This document shows, piece after piece, positions 8,868 to 17,042 of a stretch of DNA of 64,000 nt (within the stretch, counting starts at the first letter, position 1; each line of letters starts with the position of its first letter). The stretch comes from an uncultured Oscillospiraceae bacterium. Its GTDB lineage: Bacteria; Bacillota; Clostridia; Oscillospirales; Acutalibacteraceae. A program made the translations under genes and the position numbers. The notes beneath the pieces were generated by a model, which saw only the letters and a program-made list of their open reading frames with translations, was not told the DNA's origin and searched no databases. The stretch covers positions 1 to 64,000 of the forward strand of contig CABULH010000009.1 in the NCBI GenBank assembly GCA_902492455.1, given 5' to 3'.

Positions 8868-10571
8868 CTATGTTCTCACCTCAAATCCATAATCAAGACC
8901 GTATTTAGACGCAAACATATCCATAATATACATCTGATAGATCTGATTGTATTCTACCACGCTTATCTGGCCGGATTCAAGCCTCTTTCGGACTATCGGT
9001 TCCACTTGTGTCTCTATGTTTTCATAAGCGGCCTTTATTTTTGCTCTATCGGAAATTTCATCCGGCCATTTTGTGGGCTGACGCATAAAGAAGGTTCCGT
9101 CTCTCCCTGCGGCTCGGATTTCAGATAATTGGCCTCTTTGCAAAGTGCCAATGTCCTCTGGCGAAAATGTTGTGCTATATGGATGGTTGTGGGTGAGGAC
9201 TCCGCCTTTCATCATTTCCACTTCTGATCTTGAAAATGATACACGCTGTTCTGTCCCAGTTTTCGTTAAAATGGTTTTCCCATTGACATCATACAACACA
9301 GCTGCTTCTTTTTCTCTCTTAGAAAGCATAGCTTCATCTTGTTTCAGCCTCCCTCGTGCATTTGTCGGCCACTTTGTAGTGTTCTCCAGCACGGTGATAT
9401 TCTCGGCCTTAGCACGTTTCACGGCCGCGTTTGCCCTTGCCGCCTCTCTTCGCCCGAAACCTTCCACCTGTTCCCGTTCCGTCTGCCGCTTTAGGCCGGT
9501 TTGGGAAATGAAATCCTTCTGCTTATCCTGCCATCGTTTCAGCTTAGCGGCTGCTTCGGATGTGTCAAGCCCAGCAGCTTCCATGGCTTTATATTCGCGC
9601 TTCCACCGGCGTATATTTCGCTCAATAGCCCGCTGCTTTTGCGCTGCTTCATATTCGGTTAGCTTTTCGCCGTTGTATGTATACTTTTTTGCGCTCATTT
9701 CATCCAGCTCGGCCGCCGTATAGGCCGGGTCGGAAATTCCCTCAAAGAAAGGAAACCAGCTGTGGCGACAATTCCAACCACCTAATCCCGGACCGGTGCC
9801 GTAACCGGTGGATGATCGAAAATCGGGATACTTCGGGTGCGTGCCAGACCGGCTGAATACCTTTCCCTGCCACAAGGCGTGTTCCGGCCTCGCCCCGGAA
9901 TGGGCCGTTGTCTCCACCAAATCGCTGTCCATTTCGTCCGCGAGAGCATCTTGTAGCCTCAAAGCGGACTGATTGGCCCCGGTCACCGCCGCCCGCCTTA
10001 CAGACACGTCCATGTGATCCACATGCCCGGACGGATAGGCAATGCACTCAACGCCCTTTTCTGATAGGTCTTTTATGGCCGTTCTTATGGCTTCTTCCTG
10101 TGAAAAAGCCCCCGACTGCACCTGTAACCAGGCGCGATCAAGAGCCCTCTCAAACTGCCTTGTTGCGGTATTGGCGGTGGTGCCGGTAAGATTTTCAAAC
10201 AGCCCCTCCGTGTTGCGTATCCCGTCTATCAGCACAGCCTGTAGCGCCGGGGACGCTGCCAGCTCCGGCGGGGATAAGCCTGCGCGTTTATATATGGCCG
10301 CGTCCTGCTTGATAGCCTTAAATCCCGCCTCTTCCATCATCCGCTCAATTTCCCTGCGGCTCTTTCCGGTCTGCGCGGATAGCGCCTGCATAATCCAGCC
10401 GTGGCAGTTACCCATCTCAATCAATTTGCGGTATTGCCATTGGGCGGCAGGGATGAAATAGTCCATCCCTGAGATACGCCGGGCCATGTCGGCAATGATG
10501 TCCATCTCCACCTGGGAGTATAGCTCAATCAATGCCTCAGGGAGTTCGTCGATTTGCTTCGGTTTCAGCAT
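8868..10571 (-). CDS. Phage minor capsid protein with C-terminal metal-binding peptidase-like domain
   Basis: 567 aa. The N-terminal 300 residues fit the Phage_min_cap2 family: helical part, then HSGARPEHALWQGKVFSRSG and NCRHSWFPFFEGIS, found next to portals and probably injected or internal. A long charged coiled linker follows (about 310 to 400). The C-terminus contains GGVLTHNHPYSTTFSPEDI, which resembles the HxHP...SxxD motif of JAB/MPN metallopeptidases but with the Ser and Asp one residue closer. The start overlaps the portal stop as TGATG. The domain assignment at the C-terminus is inference. Confidence 0.85.
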   Translation of the reverse strand: MLKPKQIDELPEALIELYSQVEMDIIADMARRISGMDYFIPAAQWQYRKLIEMGNCHGWIMQALSAQTGKSRREIERMMEEAGFKAIKQDAAIYKRAGLSPPELAASPALQAVLIDGIRNTEGLFENLTGTTANTATRQFERALDRAWLQVQSGAFSQEEAIRTAIKDLSEKGVECIAYPSGHVDHMDVSVRRAAVTGANQSALRLQDALADEMDSDLVETTAHSGARPEHALWQGKVFSRSGTHPKYPDFRSSTGYGTGPGLGGWNCRHSWFPFFEGISDPAYTAAELDEMSAKKYTYNGEKLTEYEAAQKQRAIERNIRRWKREYKAMEAAGLDTSEAAAKLKRWQDKQKDFISQTGLKRQTEREQVEGFGRREAARANAAVKRAKAENITVLENTTKWPTNARGRLKQDEAMLSKREKEAAVLYDVNGKTILTKTGTEQRVSFSRSEVEMMKGGVLTHNHPYSTTFSPEDIGTLQRGQLSEIRAAGRDGTFFMRQPTKWPDEISDRAKIKAAYENIETQVEPIVRKRLESGQISVVEYNQIYQMYIMDMFASKYGLDYGFEVRT

Positions 10572-12046
10572 CAGCTATCACCGCCAAATCCCATCCATTC
10601 ATCGTCTGTGCGATTATCTCCCACCATTTTTTTAGCCGTTTCCTCGTCCTCGCCATACCATTTCACACGATATTCCCACTTTTGCAGCAGTCCGTCCCGG
10701 ACCTCCTGCTGATCCCGCAGCCGCTCGGATTCTTTATCGATTACATAACTATCCTCAAATTGCACTGTAACATCGGTCTCTGGATCAACAGGCAACCCGA
10801 TGACCTCTTTTCCAATCCATAGCGCGGCCCTCACGACTGCTTTTATGGCTGCCTCAACTGTTATGTAATGCTTGGCCGCGTTCTGCACCAATTCCTGTTT
10901 ATCGCCCATATACTGGGTTGCCGTCACAATGCTGCCAGCGTTAAACTGATAATGCTTGGTTCCAAGTCCGCATTTAAAGGATAGATAATCCAGCATGGCT
11001 TGCACGCCGTCCTTGTTCTCCGCCACACGCAGTGCAGGGTTGAACTCGTACACAAGGCTTTTTACGTCGTCGAAATCATCCGCACTATCCATCTGCATAA
11101 ATAGCTGTTGGGCTACATCATCCGGGGCAATATTGATAACATTCCCATCCCTATCCCGCGTTTGATGTATCAGTGATTTACTGTAAAAAACCTTCTTCCC
11201 GCCGAGGTAAAAGTCACGGCAGAAATTATTAAACGCCAAATCCACACCTTGTAGCGCGTCGATAGCGTCTGAAAAAATAGATGCGCCTAATCCGTTATTG
11301 CATTCGACGTTGTTTACTTCATTCGGACTGACAAGGGCGAAAAGCGGGTATGTGCTTCCGGTGTGCCACACGGGTGCAACTCCGGCAGGCAAAGGCTCCG
11401 GGACTAATGCGTCGTTTTGGGCCTTGAAATATAGGTTGCTTATGCAATAGGTGCCATTGCTTTCCAGCTCATGCAATTCCAGATATACATACGATTCTCC
11501 CCGGCGCGTCTCTTCCGACACAAACGCCGCCTCTGTCACCACTCCGCCCCGAACGGACAACGGTATGATTCGCTGCGCATCCAAATAATCCATGGAAATC
11601 ATGGCGTTATCGTCAGGAATTACTCCACCGGCATCAGTGATTGCCATTCCTTTGACTTTTACCACAAATGCCCCTGTTCCGCTGTAAAACGCTTTTTCAA
11701 TCAGCTTGTTGCCATTGTTCCAAAAATGCAAACGCCCAAATTCTCCGCCGGAACCATCTCCATCTCCCAGGAGATAGGAAGAACCCGCTTTGTCGTCAAT
11801 CGCTATTTGCGTCTTCTCATTTAGGAGAATGGCAGCCCAGTCACGACACACTTTTTTTGCCATCCGCATGGTATACAGCTGCCGCTCTTTGATGGTGCCG
11901 TCTGGATTGATCTGCTTGTATTGGTGAAACGGCTTGTAATAACCGCGCCACCAATCTGTCCATATGGCTATGTAGTCGTAAAACCTGGAATCAATACTGT
12001 AATTCCGGTTTTTATTTAGCCATTCAATGATTGTTGCTATGTTCAT
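10571..12046 (-). CDS. Portal protein (SPP1 gp6-like)
   Basis: 491 aa from ATG 12046, with GGAG 6 nt upstream inside the terminase 3' end. The N-terminal WTDWWRGYYKPFH, central FNNFCRDFYLGGKKVF and the AATQYMGDKQELVQNAAKH-like region near residue 390 fit the SPP1-type portal family (Phage_prot_Gp6). Portals form the dodecameric channel at one capsid vertex through which the terminase packages DNA. Gene order terminase-portal-minor capsid supports this. Confidence 0.92.
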   Translation of the reverse strand: MNIATIIEWLNKNRNYSIDSRFYDYIAIWTDWWRGYYKPFHQYKQINPDGTIKERQLYTMRMAKKVCRDWAAILLNEKTQIAIDDKAGSSYLLGDGDGSGGEFGRLHFWNNGNKLIEKAFYSGTGAFVVKVKGMAITDAGGVIPDDNAMISMDYLDAQRIIPLSVRGGVVTEAAFVSEETRRGESYVYLELHELESNGTYCISNLYFKAQNDALVPEPLPAGVAPVWHTGSTYPLFALVSPNEVNNVECNNGLGASIFSDAIDALQGVDLAFNNFCRDFYLGGKKVFYSKSLIHQTRDRDGNVINIAPDDVAQQLFMQMDSADDFDDVKSLVYEFNPALRVAENKDGVQAMLDYLSFKCGLGTKHYQFNAGSIVTATQYMGDKQELVQNAAKHYITVEAAIKAVVRAALWIGKEVIGLPVDPETDVTVQFEDSYVIDKESERLRDQQEVRDGLLQKWEYRVKWYGEDEETAKKMVGDNRTDDEWMGFGGDS

Positions 12047-13400
12047 GCGGAACTCCTTCCGGGAGCAGCTTACCCATATATCGCTCCCACGCATATTCAA
12101 ACGCATCAAGGATATCTATATCTGTGCTGAAGTTATCAAGCCGCGTATCCTTGGCTTTGGTAGTGTCCCAGGTAGCCATGGACAACCCTCCGATCAGCAA
12201 TTTGCAGCTGCGGAGGATTTTCAGCCGTCCGGTATTTAGCAGGGTTATGGCACAATATATTCTTTGCGTGATTTCCCTCTTTGCGCTGTCGTGTACCTCT
12301 ATCCCTGATAATGATTGTCGGCAAGCTCGCCGCAACCCGTTTGTAAGATATTGGGCCTCGCTGTCCGCAAAAGCATATTTTATGGGCACTCCAGGATAAT
12401 CCCGGCCCAATCGCTGAATAAAGCCAATGAACTCACGATTAACCCGATCCGAATCAATGTCTCCCTTGCGTCCGGATATATGGTGATCTGCAATGACGGT
12501 TATGCTGGAGAACAGGTTGTGAAACGCTACGGCCACAAAAGTTGTAAGGGATCGGTTGCCGCCATAGTCCACGCCAATGGTGATAAAATCAATGGATCTG
12601 CACCAGGTTTTTAGCGTTTCAGCACCATCCGGCACATCCTCTAAATATTTATCCGGCTCATCCGCAAATTGCTGATAAACCAGCCCCTCCGCCACGCACC
12701 GCTGACCCAGGATACCGCGCCTATACCATACCGTCCGGGGATCAAACTGGCTGATAATCTCTTGCATTCTTTCCGGCGTAATGGTCGCATTATCGTGTAT
12801 CGTGAAATGCTCATAATTGTATCCACCAAGCATTGTTCCGGCCTGCTGCATAGCTGCAAATTTGTCGATATAGTCTGTATATATCGGCGCGTTTGGATTG
12901 TCCGGGTTTAGGTCCCAAAAGATTTTACGGCGCTCCGCCGCCAGCTGACGGTTCCACGCCTCTTGCAGTGTGTTTTCGTGATGTAGATTGATTTCGGTGG
13001 CGATCCACATACCATAAGAATTTCCCCGGATTTTCTTGTAGCTGTCCGCTTTGGCTGCCCCTGCAAATATCACAATTTTTTGCCCTGTTGGAGTCTTTAC
13101 AAACAGGCATTCGTTGTCCTTGAACTTTCCCCACTTACACCGACCGCGAAAAATCCCTTCTAGCCCGTAGCCGTTGCATACTCCAATATTTAACTTTGCG
13201 TTCGCTGCCGTGCTTCCAGTAGCTAAATGGATTTTGTCCGGTGTTGTTTCCAACTCATCCGCAAACACAAAAACATTGTCTACTGTTTTACCGGCACGAA
13301 CAGCTCCCTCCGCCACGTTGATTGTACATTCCCGGCACCGGCGCATATAGGCAATATGCTTGCTGCCGAACCGAAAGTTCAAGGTTTGGGTTTTACTCAT
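12024..13400 (-). CDS. terL: Terminase large subunit (PBSX/terminase_3 type)
   Basis: 458 aa. ATPase Walker A-like EGAVRAGKT near residue 30, Walker B-like region IATEINLHHE, and C-terminal nuclease acidic residues in IGVDYGGNRS, YAFADSEAQ and DILDAFEYAWERY. It packages concatemeric DNA into the prohead through the portal. ATG 13400 was preferred over TTG 13406 because GAGAGG sits 9 nt upstream of the ATG. It overlaps terS by 8 nt and the portal gene by 23 nt. Confidence 0.95.
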   Translation of the reverse strand: MSKTQTLNFRFGSKHIAYMRRCRECTINVAEGAVRAGKTVDNVFVFADELETTPDKIHLATGSTAANAKLNIGVCNGYGLEGIFRGRCKWGKFKDNECLFVKTPTGQKIVIFAGAAKADSYKKIRGNSYGMWIATEINLHHENTLQEAWNRQLAAERRKIFWDLNPDNPNAPIYTDYIDKFAAMQQAGTMLGGYNYEHFTIHDNATITPERMQEIISQFDPRTVWYRRGILGQRCVAEGLVYQQFADEPDKYLEDVPDGAETLKTWCRSIDFITIGVDYGGNRSLTTFVAVAFHNLFSSITVIADHHISGRKGDIDSDRVNREFIGFIQRLGRDYPGVPIKYAFADSEAQYLTNGLRRACRQSLSGIEVHDSAKREITQRIYCAITLLNTGRLKILRSCKLLIGGLSMATWDTTKAKDTRLDNFSTDIDILDAFEYAWERYMGKLLPEGVPHEHSNNH

Positions 13401-13770
13401 CTCCAAATACCTCTCGCCGGATACCGCCTATATCCTCTATATCGCCGGGAGGTTCCGCTGGCTTATCCCGCCACTTAACCGGCCGCCGATTTTTGAGCCA
13501 GAATATCTGCGCTGTAACGTCACCGCAAAGGGCTTTTAGCAGCAGAGCATTCTCCACTTCATAATCCACGACTTCTTTACCCTTTTTTAGGGCGTCCGAA
13601 ATGTCTTGATGATCTGTCCGCCATTTGGCGAGTGTGGATCGTGATATTCCCGCATTGTGTGCTATCTGCTCATCTGTCAGACCATCTCGCGCCCACCCCT
13701 CCAGGAGCGTGAGTCCTTCCGGAGACATCCAGTATTCATATTTACCTTTTGCCACTCTCACCATCCCCAT
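13393..13770 (-). CDS. terS: Terminase small subunit
   Basis: 125 aa from ATG 13770. An N-terminal helix-turn-helix (WARDGLTDEQIAHNAGIS...LAKWRTDH) is followed by ALKKGKEVVDYEVENALLLKALCGD, the usual layout of small terminases that recognise the pac or cos site. The ribosome site GGAG (6 nt upstream) lies within a CRISPR-like repeat, see the repeat at 13773. It overlaps terL, as usual. Confidence 0.88.
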   Translation of the reverse strand: MGMVRVAKGKYEYWMSPEGLTLLEGWARDGLTDEQIAHNAGISRSTLAKWRTDHQDISDALKKGKEVVDYEVENALLLKALCGDVTAQIFWLKNRRPVKWRDKPAEPPGDIEDIGGIRREVFGDE

Positions 13771-13772
13771 AA

Positions 13773-13804
13773 GTCGCTCCAGCATGGGGAGCGTGGATTG
13801 AAAT
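13773..13804 (+). repeat. Solitary type I-C-like CRISPR repeat
   Basis: A single 32-nt unit read on the plus strand: GTCGCTCC, a six-base loop AGCATG, then GGGAGCGTGGATTGAAAT. It matches the intact repeat of the mini-array at 27930 in 25 of 32 positions; six of the seven differences are in the loop and one is the last base. The CGCTCC/GGAGCG stem is kept. No second repeat or cas gene is nearby. On the opposite strand it supplies the terS ribosome site and it ends on the stop codon of the upstream gene. Confidence 0.82.
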
Positions 13805-14301
13805 TATTTCCCGTCTATTAATTTTTTGAACTTTTGCATCATATAATTGCTAGAAGAATTATATCGGTTTTCTATCCAAAACGACGCGGAATCGTTTTTG
13901 CATATTTTAACCGCCTCTCTATATCGTCTAGCGGAATCGTTATAACTTTCGATTCTTTTTTTTATATGAAACGATCTTATTTCCCCTTTGGTTTCTGATA
14001 TCGCCCAATATTGCGACATTTCTCTTATCATCGCTGGCTTTCCACCCAAAATATGATTAGCCAAGGTTGAGGGATTTCCGGCTGATGTTTTGGTTGTTGC
14101 ATAATTTATGATACTCGGAATTAGTTCACGACGTATTTTCTCCGCCCACTCGACTTGCTTTTCAGTCCCTTTTAAAGCGGGCAAACTGCTGATAGGTTCA
14201 ATTTTGTCTGGGAGCTGCTTCATAATTTCTCTTTCCTGTGCTGCGCTAAAAACTCCTCCGCTATATCCACCGCCTAAGCCATCGGCGCCTCTACCGCCCA
14301 T
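13804..14301 (-). CDS. Phage protein of unknown function (165 aa)
   Basis: ATG 14301 has GGAGGAG five nucleotides upstream. A glycine-rich start (MGGRGADGLGGGYSGG) is followed by a helical basic protein with no Cys and no membrane segment. It lies just upstream of terS in the leftward late operon. Similar short basic proteins precede terminase genes in many clostridial phages, but I did not recognise a named family. Confidence 0.6.
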   Translation of the reverse strand: MGGRGADGLGGGYSGGVFSAAQEREIMKQLPDKIEPISSLPALKGTEKQVEWAEKIRRELIPSIINYATTKTSAGNPSTLANHILGGKPAMIREMSQYWAISETKGEIRSFHIKKRIESYNDSARRYREAVKICKNDSASFWIENRYNSSSNYMMQKFKKLIDGK

Positions 14302-14917
14302 TTTTTCTCCTCCTAACAATATCGTTATAATGCGGGGGTATGCGTACAACGTTCCAATCAAACTCTTCAGGGCAATTCCCGTACCATAAGATTTCAGACG
14401 GGTTTAGGCGTTTTATTGCCGTTTTGCACCCTAAAGCAAATGCCTCTTTTGTGTATTTGTTTGCTTGTGTCCCGACGCTAGAAATGCTGATAATCCCGTT
14501 TTGCGGTTCTCCATCAAAGCACCAGTCAAAGCTATTCTCATCACTCCAGCAAATTGTAGGGATTACATGTATTCCTTTCATTTGCCAGTATGCTCCCAAC
14601 CAATGTTTTCGATAGTGATTGTAAATTCGCATAGCAACCGGCATATCGGTATATTGTGAAAAATCCGGCGTACACACAGCGGCAAACTCAGACAGCATTG
14701 AAATGTAATCATCTGGTCGATTCCATAACCTAGAAAATTGGTAATCGTCAACATAAAAGTGTACGCCTTTTTTTGATCTATCTTTTGCTGTATTGGCGTA
14801 ATTGAACGGAATCCATTCCAATTCGCTTATTTTGATGTTTTCTGGTATTATTTGAGGGATTCCATACGGAGGTACACCGGAGAATATAGCTTTATTACAA
14901 TTTTCAAAATTGAGCAT
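14291..14917 (-). CDS. DUF4417 protein
   Basis: 208 aa. The sequence pattern WIPFNYANTAKDRSKKGVHF, FYVDDYQFSRLWN, CTPDFSQYTDMP and ILWYGNCPE matches DUF4417, a family found in phages and mobile elements whose role is unknown. The conserved aromatic and acidic residues suggest an enzyme. It overlaps its two neighbours by 11 and 14 nt, so it belongs to the operon rather than being an insertion. Confidence 0.8.
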   Translation of the reverse strand: MLNFENCNKAIFSGVPPYGIPQIIPENIKISELEWIPFNYANTAKDRSKKGVHFYVDDYQFSRLWNRPDDYISMLSEFAAVCTPDFSQYTDMPVAMRIYNHYRKHWLGAYWQMKGIHVIPTICWSDENSFDWCFDGEPQNGIISISSVGTQANKYTKEAFALGCKTAIKRLNPSEILWYGNCPEEFDWNVVRIPPHYNDIVRRRKNGR

Positions 14918-15215
14918 GATTTATTATCTCCTTATACGGTATCCCGTGCGCCTTGCAATAATCAACCTCGGCCCTGCATCCTGTGCTGTGCATCCAGTCA
15001 CCATACACCAGCATACGGTCACAGCGGGACAATAGCTCTATACACATACCAAGGCCGTGGAGATAATCCAATGTCTCATACATCCAGCCGAAGCAATGCA
15101 CAGGAGAGACGTATACATTAGCTTTATCCTTTGCAGCCAGATCCATCACAATGGCTTCTATAGCCTCTAGATTGCTCTTGTTGCCGCCGTATGGGTGAGA
15201 TATGTAGATCATCAT
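14904..15215 (-). CDS. DUF4406-like nucleotide-modifying protein
   Basis: 103 aa starting MMIYISHPYGG, with SPVHCFGWMYE and CDRMLVYGDWMHSTGC. The YISHPYGG start and the D-x-x-x-x-x-G-W-x-x-S-x-G-C motif fit the DUF4406 / nucleoside 2-deoxyribosyltransferase-like superfamily, common in phages. A role in nucleotide pools is an inference. It is translationally coupled to the metallophosphoesterase by a 4-nt overlap. Confidence 0.72.
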   Translation of the reverse strand: MMIYISHPYGGNKSNLEAIEAIVMDLAAKDKANVYVSPVHCFGWMYETLDYLHGLGMCIELLSRCDRMLVYGDWMHSTGCRAEVDYCKAHGIPYKEIINHAQF

Positions 15216-15991
15216 AACCTTGCCGTCATCCCTCTCTTGTGACCGTCCAGATAGATCGTGGGCGTATCCTTGCAGGCAGGCTTATACTCTTGTGCCTCTC
15301 CGTATCCGCCGTAATCCAGCGAGGCAGCTGAGTTGACAAATAGCTTAGTTACCAGCGCCGCAGATCTGTTGCTCGGATTGACTCGATAATACGATTGCTT
15401 GAGTATCATCGGCATATGGGTGTGACTGTGGATATAGATATCTGCATCAGCAATGGAGGCCATATCCGCCAGCCTGATAGCCTTGGCCCCCTCTTTGCGT
15501 CCTCCGCCTGACCCATGATTAATCAACAGCGAGTATGTCATTTTCCGGCCATCGGATTTCCGACGGGACTCAGCGCCAAAGCTGATAAACAGCAATGCGG
15601 CTGCTGGGGAAAATCGATCATACAATCCAACCTGACGGGCGAATACCTCCATCAGATCGATGCCCTCCTTGTTGTAGGTGCGTCTGCAATGGTTGCCGGT
15701 GGTAATCGCCAGTATCTTGTCTTTAACCGGGCCAAACAACTCCACCGCCTGCTGTATCTGCTCCATTGGAGACATAGACTCGCTGTAACAGTCGGATACA
15801 CTGGTCTTGGTTGCGTTGTTGAGGATATCGCCGTTGAGTATGCAATATGTGTTGTCATCATCTACCACAGCATCTATGCGGCGGCGGATCAGCTGCATAT
15901 CGCACTGGCGGTCTCCAATATGTAGGTCTGCAAATACCTCGATTCTCAGCGTATCGATTTCCGACGGCAGGCTAACCGATATTGTCTTCAT
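15212..15991 (-). CDS. Phage metallophosphoesterase
   Basis: 259 aa with the five calcineurin-like phosphoesterase motifs: FADLHIGD, NGDILNN, TTGNHCRR, LINHGSGGG and HSHTHMP. The two metals bound by these Asp/His/Asn residues hydrolyse phosphodiesters or phosphomonoesters. Phage members of this type act on DNA or nucleotides; the exact substrate cannot be read from sequence. A GAGGTGAG ribosome site precedes the ATG. Confidence 0.85.
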   Translation of the reverse strand: MKTISVSLPSEIDTLRIEVFADLHIGDRQCDMQLIRRRIDAVVDDDNTYCILNGDILNNATKTSVSDCYSESMSPMEQIQQAVELFGPVKDKILAITTGNHCRRTYNKEGIDLMEVFARQVGLYDRFSPAAALLFISFGAESRRKSDGRKMTYSLLINHGSGGGRKEGAKAIRLADMASIADADIYIHSHTHMPMILKQSYYRVNPSNRSAALVTKLFVNSAASLDYGGYGEAQEYKPACKDTPTIYLDGHKRGMTARL

Positions 15992-15995
15992 CCGC

Positions 15996-16076
15996 TCACC
16001 TCACAAGTATGTATCCCCAATCCCACCCGCGCAGATTCTCATAATGCCGCGCTGTCCACATCTGTATATAACTCAT
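15996..16076 (-). CDS. Possible 26-aa peptide upstream of metallophosphoesterase
   Basis: A short frame encodes a Trp/Tyr-rich peptide ending GWDWGYILVR whose stop lies in the next gene's ribosome site. No clear ribosome site of its own. It may be a leader, a fragment of a longer lost gene, or chance. Confidence 0.25.
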   Translation of the reverse strand: MSYIQMWTARHYENLRGWDWGYILVR

Positions 16077-16133
16077 ACGAGTAATTATCCATGGGGCGCC
16101 GAGAGCGGAGGCCATCCCGCATCAATCAGCGCC

Positions 16134-16205
16134 TGCCTGTGCCAGGGATCGAACCTGGATCTCCGTCGATATCGGTGTGCCTACCATCAATTACACCACA
16201 CAAGC
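16134..16205 (-). tRNA. Phage tRNA-like gene, divergent (anticodon possibly AUC)
   Basis: A 72-nt cloverleaf-like sequence: seven-pair acceptor GCTTGTG/CACAGGC (one G-U), a perfect T arm CCAGG-TTCGATC-CCTGG, and a D region GGTG...CACC. The anticodon arm is poor (CCG-ATATCGA-CGG, outer pair mismatched), leaving the anticodon uncertain; if the loop is right it reads AUC. Lies 5 nt downstream of a tRNA-Met. It could be a decayed phage tRNA. Confidence 0.5.
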
Positions 16206-16210
16206 ATGGT

Positions 16211-16280
16211 TGCGGATGTTGGATTTGCACCAACGACCTCCAGCGTATGAGGCTGGCGAGTTACTGCTACTCTAATCCGC
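16211..16280 (-). tRNA. Phage tRNA-Met (CAU)
   Basis: A 70-nt tRNA: acceptor GCGGAT/ATCCGC, D arm GAGT...ACTC with a short loop, anticodon arm CCAGC-CTCATAC-GCTGG (anticodon CAU) and T arm GTTGG-TGCAAAT-CCAAC. The T loop has G where cellular tRNAs have the second T, usual in phage tRNAs. Position inside the late region, between the late regulator and late genes, marks it as phage-borne. CAU could also be a lysidine-modified Ile tRNA. Confidence 0.75.
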
Positions 16281-16285
16281 CAAAT

Positions 16286-16320
16286 AATTAGAGCGCCCCG
16301 GATTTACCGAGACGCTCTCT
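16286..16320 (-). terminator. Hairpin between late regulator and tRNAs
   Basis: An 11-bp stem GAGCGTCTCGG / CCGGGGCGCTC (two G-U pairs, 5-nt loop) is followed on the minus strand by TAATTATTT. A weak intrinsic terminator or a processing signal releasing the tRNAs. Confidence 0.5.
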
Positions 16321-16336
16321 ATAGATTTCCACGATA

Positions 16337-16786
16337 CTATTGTAGATCATCCAAACCGGAAAAACCGGAATCGGATAAAAAATCTTGAATTTTTTTATGC
16401 GGCGTTGTCTCATCTCTCCATCCAAACCTCATAGCGATACGGAGCCACCCCCACCCATCTATATACCGGTATCGCATGATTGATCTGATTGTAGCATCAG
16501 GGACAGATGATATGTACTCTTCCAGGGCTGCCAACTCTTTTTTTGCTTTGCACAATGCCGCAGCCTGCATCCTCAATATCCGTTGCTCGCTTTGGATATA
16601 ATCTTCGACGGCAATCCCCCGAATCACTTTCGTGTGCTTGGAATACGGAAATTCGGCTGCCGAAGAAACTGCGTCTGTAACCTCCTGCGGCCCATTACGA
16701 GTGAGAGAGGTTAATCTGCCCTCCAATTGTTTGATCTCCTGTATCAATCCCCTGTACTGCATCAAGCGATCTTCTGTCACCCTCAT
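16337..16786 (-). CDS. Late-gene transcription regulator (RinA/ArpU-like)
   Basis: 149 aa. An N-terminal coiled coil (LIQEIKQLEGRLTSL) and a C-terminal sigma-region-4-like helix-turn-helix (DATIRSIMRYRYIDGWGWLRIAMRFGW) fit the ArpU/RinA late regulators of Firmicutes phages. It is the last gene before the tRNAs and the late operon, exactly where a late activator is expected. Start at ATG 16786 with GGAGGG adjacent; the GTG two codons on is a possible alternative. Confidence 0.75.
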   Translation of the reverse strand: MRVTEDRLMQYRGLIQEIKQLEGRLTSLTRNGPQEVTDAVSSAAEFPYSKHTKVIRGIAVEDYIQSEQRILRMQAAALCKAKKELAALEEYISSVPDATIRSIMRYRYIDGWGWLRIAMRFGWRDETTPHKKIQDFLSDSGFSGLDDLQ

Positions 16787-17042
16787 CCCTCCCGTAGAAT
16801 CTTCTCAGCCATGCAATAGCGTCAGCAAGCCATCGTTTATACGCGCCACAATTTGATATGTTTTGCGTCGGGAATTTCGCGCATTGCGACCGGCACCTTT
16901 CACACGGTGGTTGCAATATCTGAGCTATTTCAGCCATCTTCCGGTCCGTTGCGTCCATAATACCGCGCTTTGGGCAATAATCACCAGGCCATGGGCACAC
17001 ACCGCCTTTGGGCCATTTGCAATCGTCCATCCTACAATTCAT
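16695..17042 (-). CDS. Cys-rich phage protein of unknown function
   Basis: 115 aa with nine Cys in the first 70 residues (CKWPKGGVCPWPGDYCPKRG, CERCRSQC), suggesting zinc binding. Its 3' end overlaps the late regulator by 92 nt in another frame, which is long even for a phage; the last 30 codons may be a by-product of that overlap. Start overlaps the upstream stop as ATGA. Confidence 0.5.
   Translation of the reverse strand: MNCRMDDCKWPKGGVCPWPGDYCPKRGIMDATDRKMAEIAQILQPPCERCRSQCAKFPTQNISNCGAYKRWLADAIAWLRRFYGRDEGDRRSLDAVQGIDTGDQTIGGQINLSHS

Noticed and set aside
13700..13900. A longer CRISPR array around the solitary repeat
   Set aside because: No second copy of GTGGATTGAAA or of the GTCGCTCC half within reach on either side.
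16091..16291. A 66-aa plus-strand frame
   Set aside because: It covers the two tRNA genes on the opposite strand.
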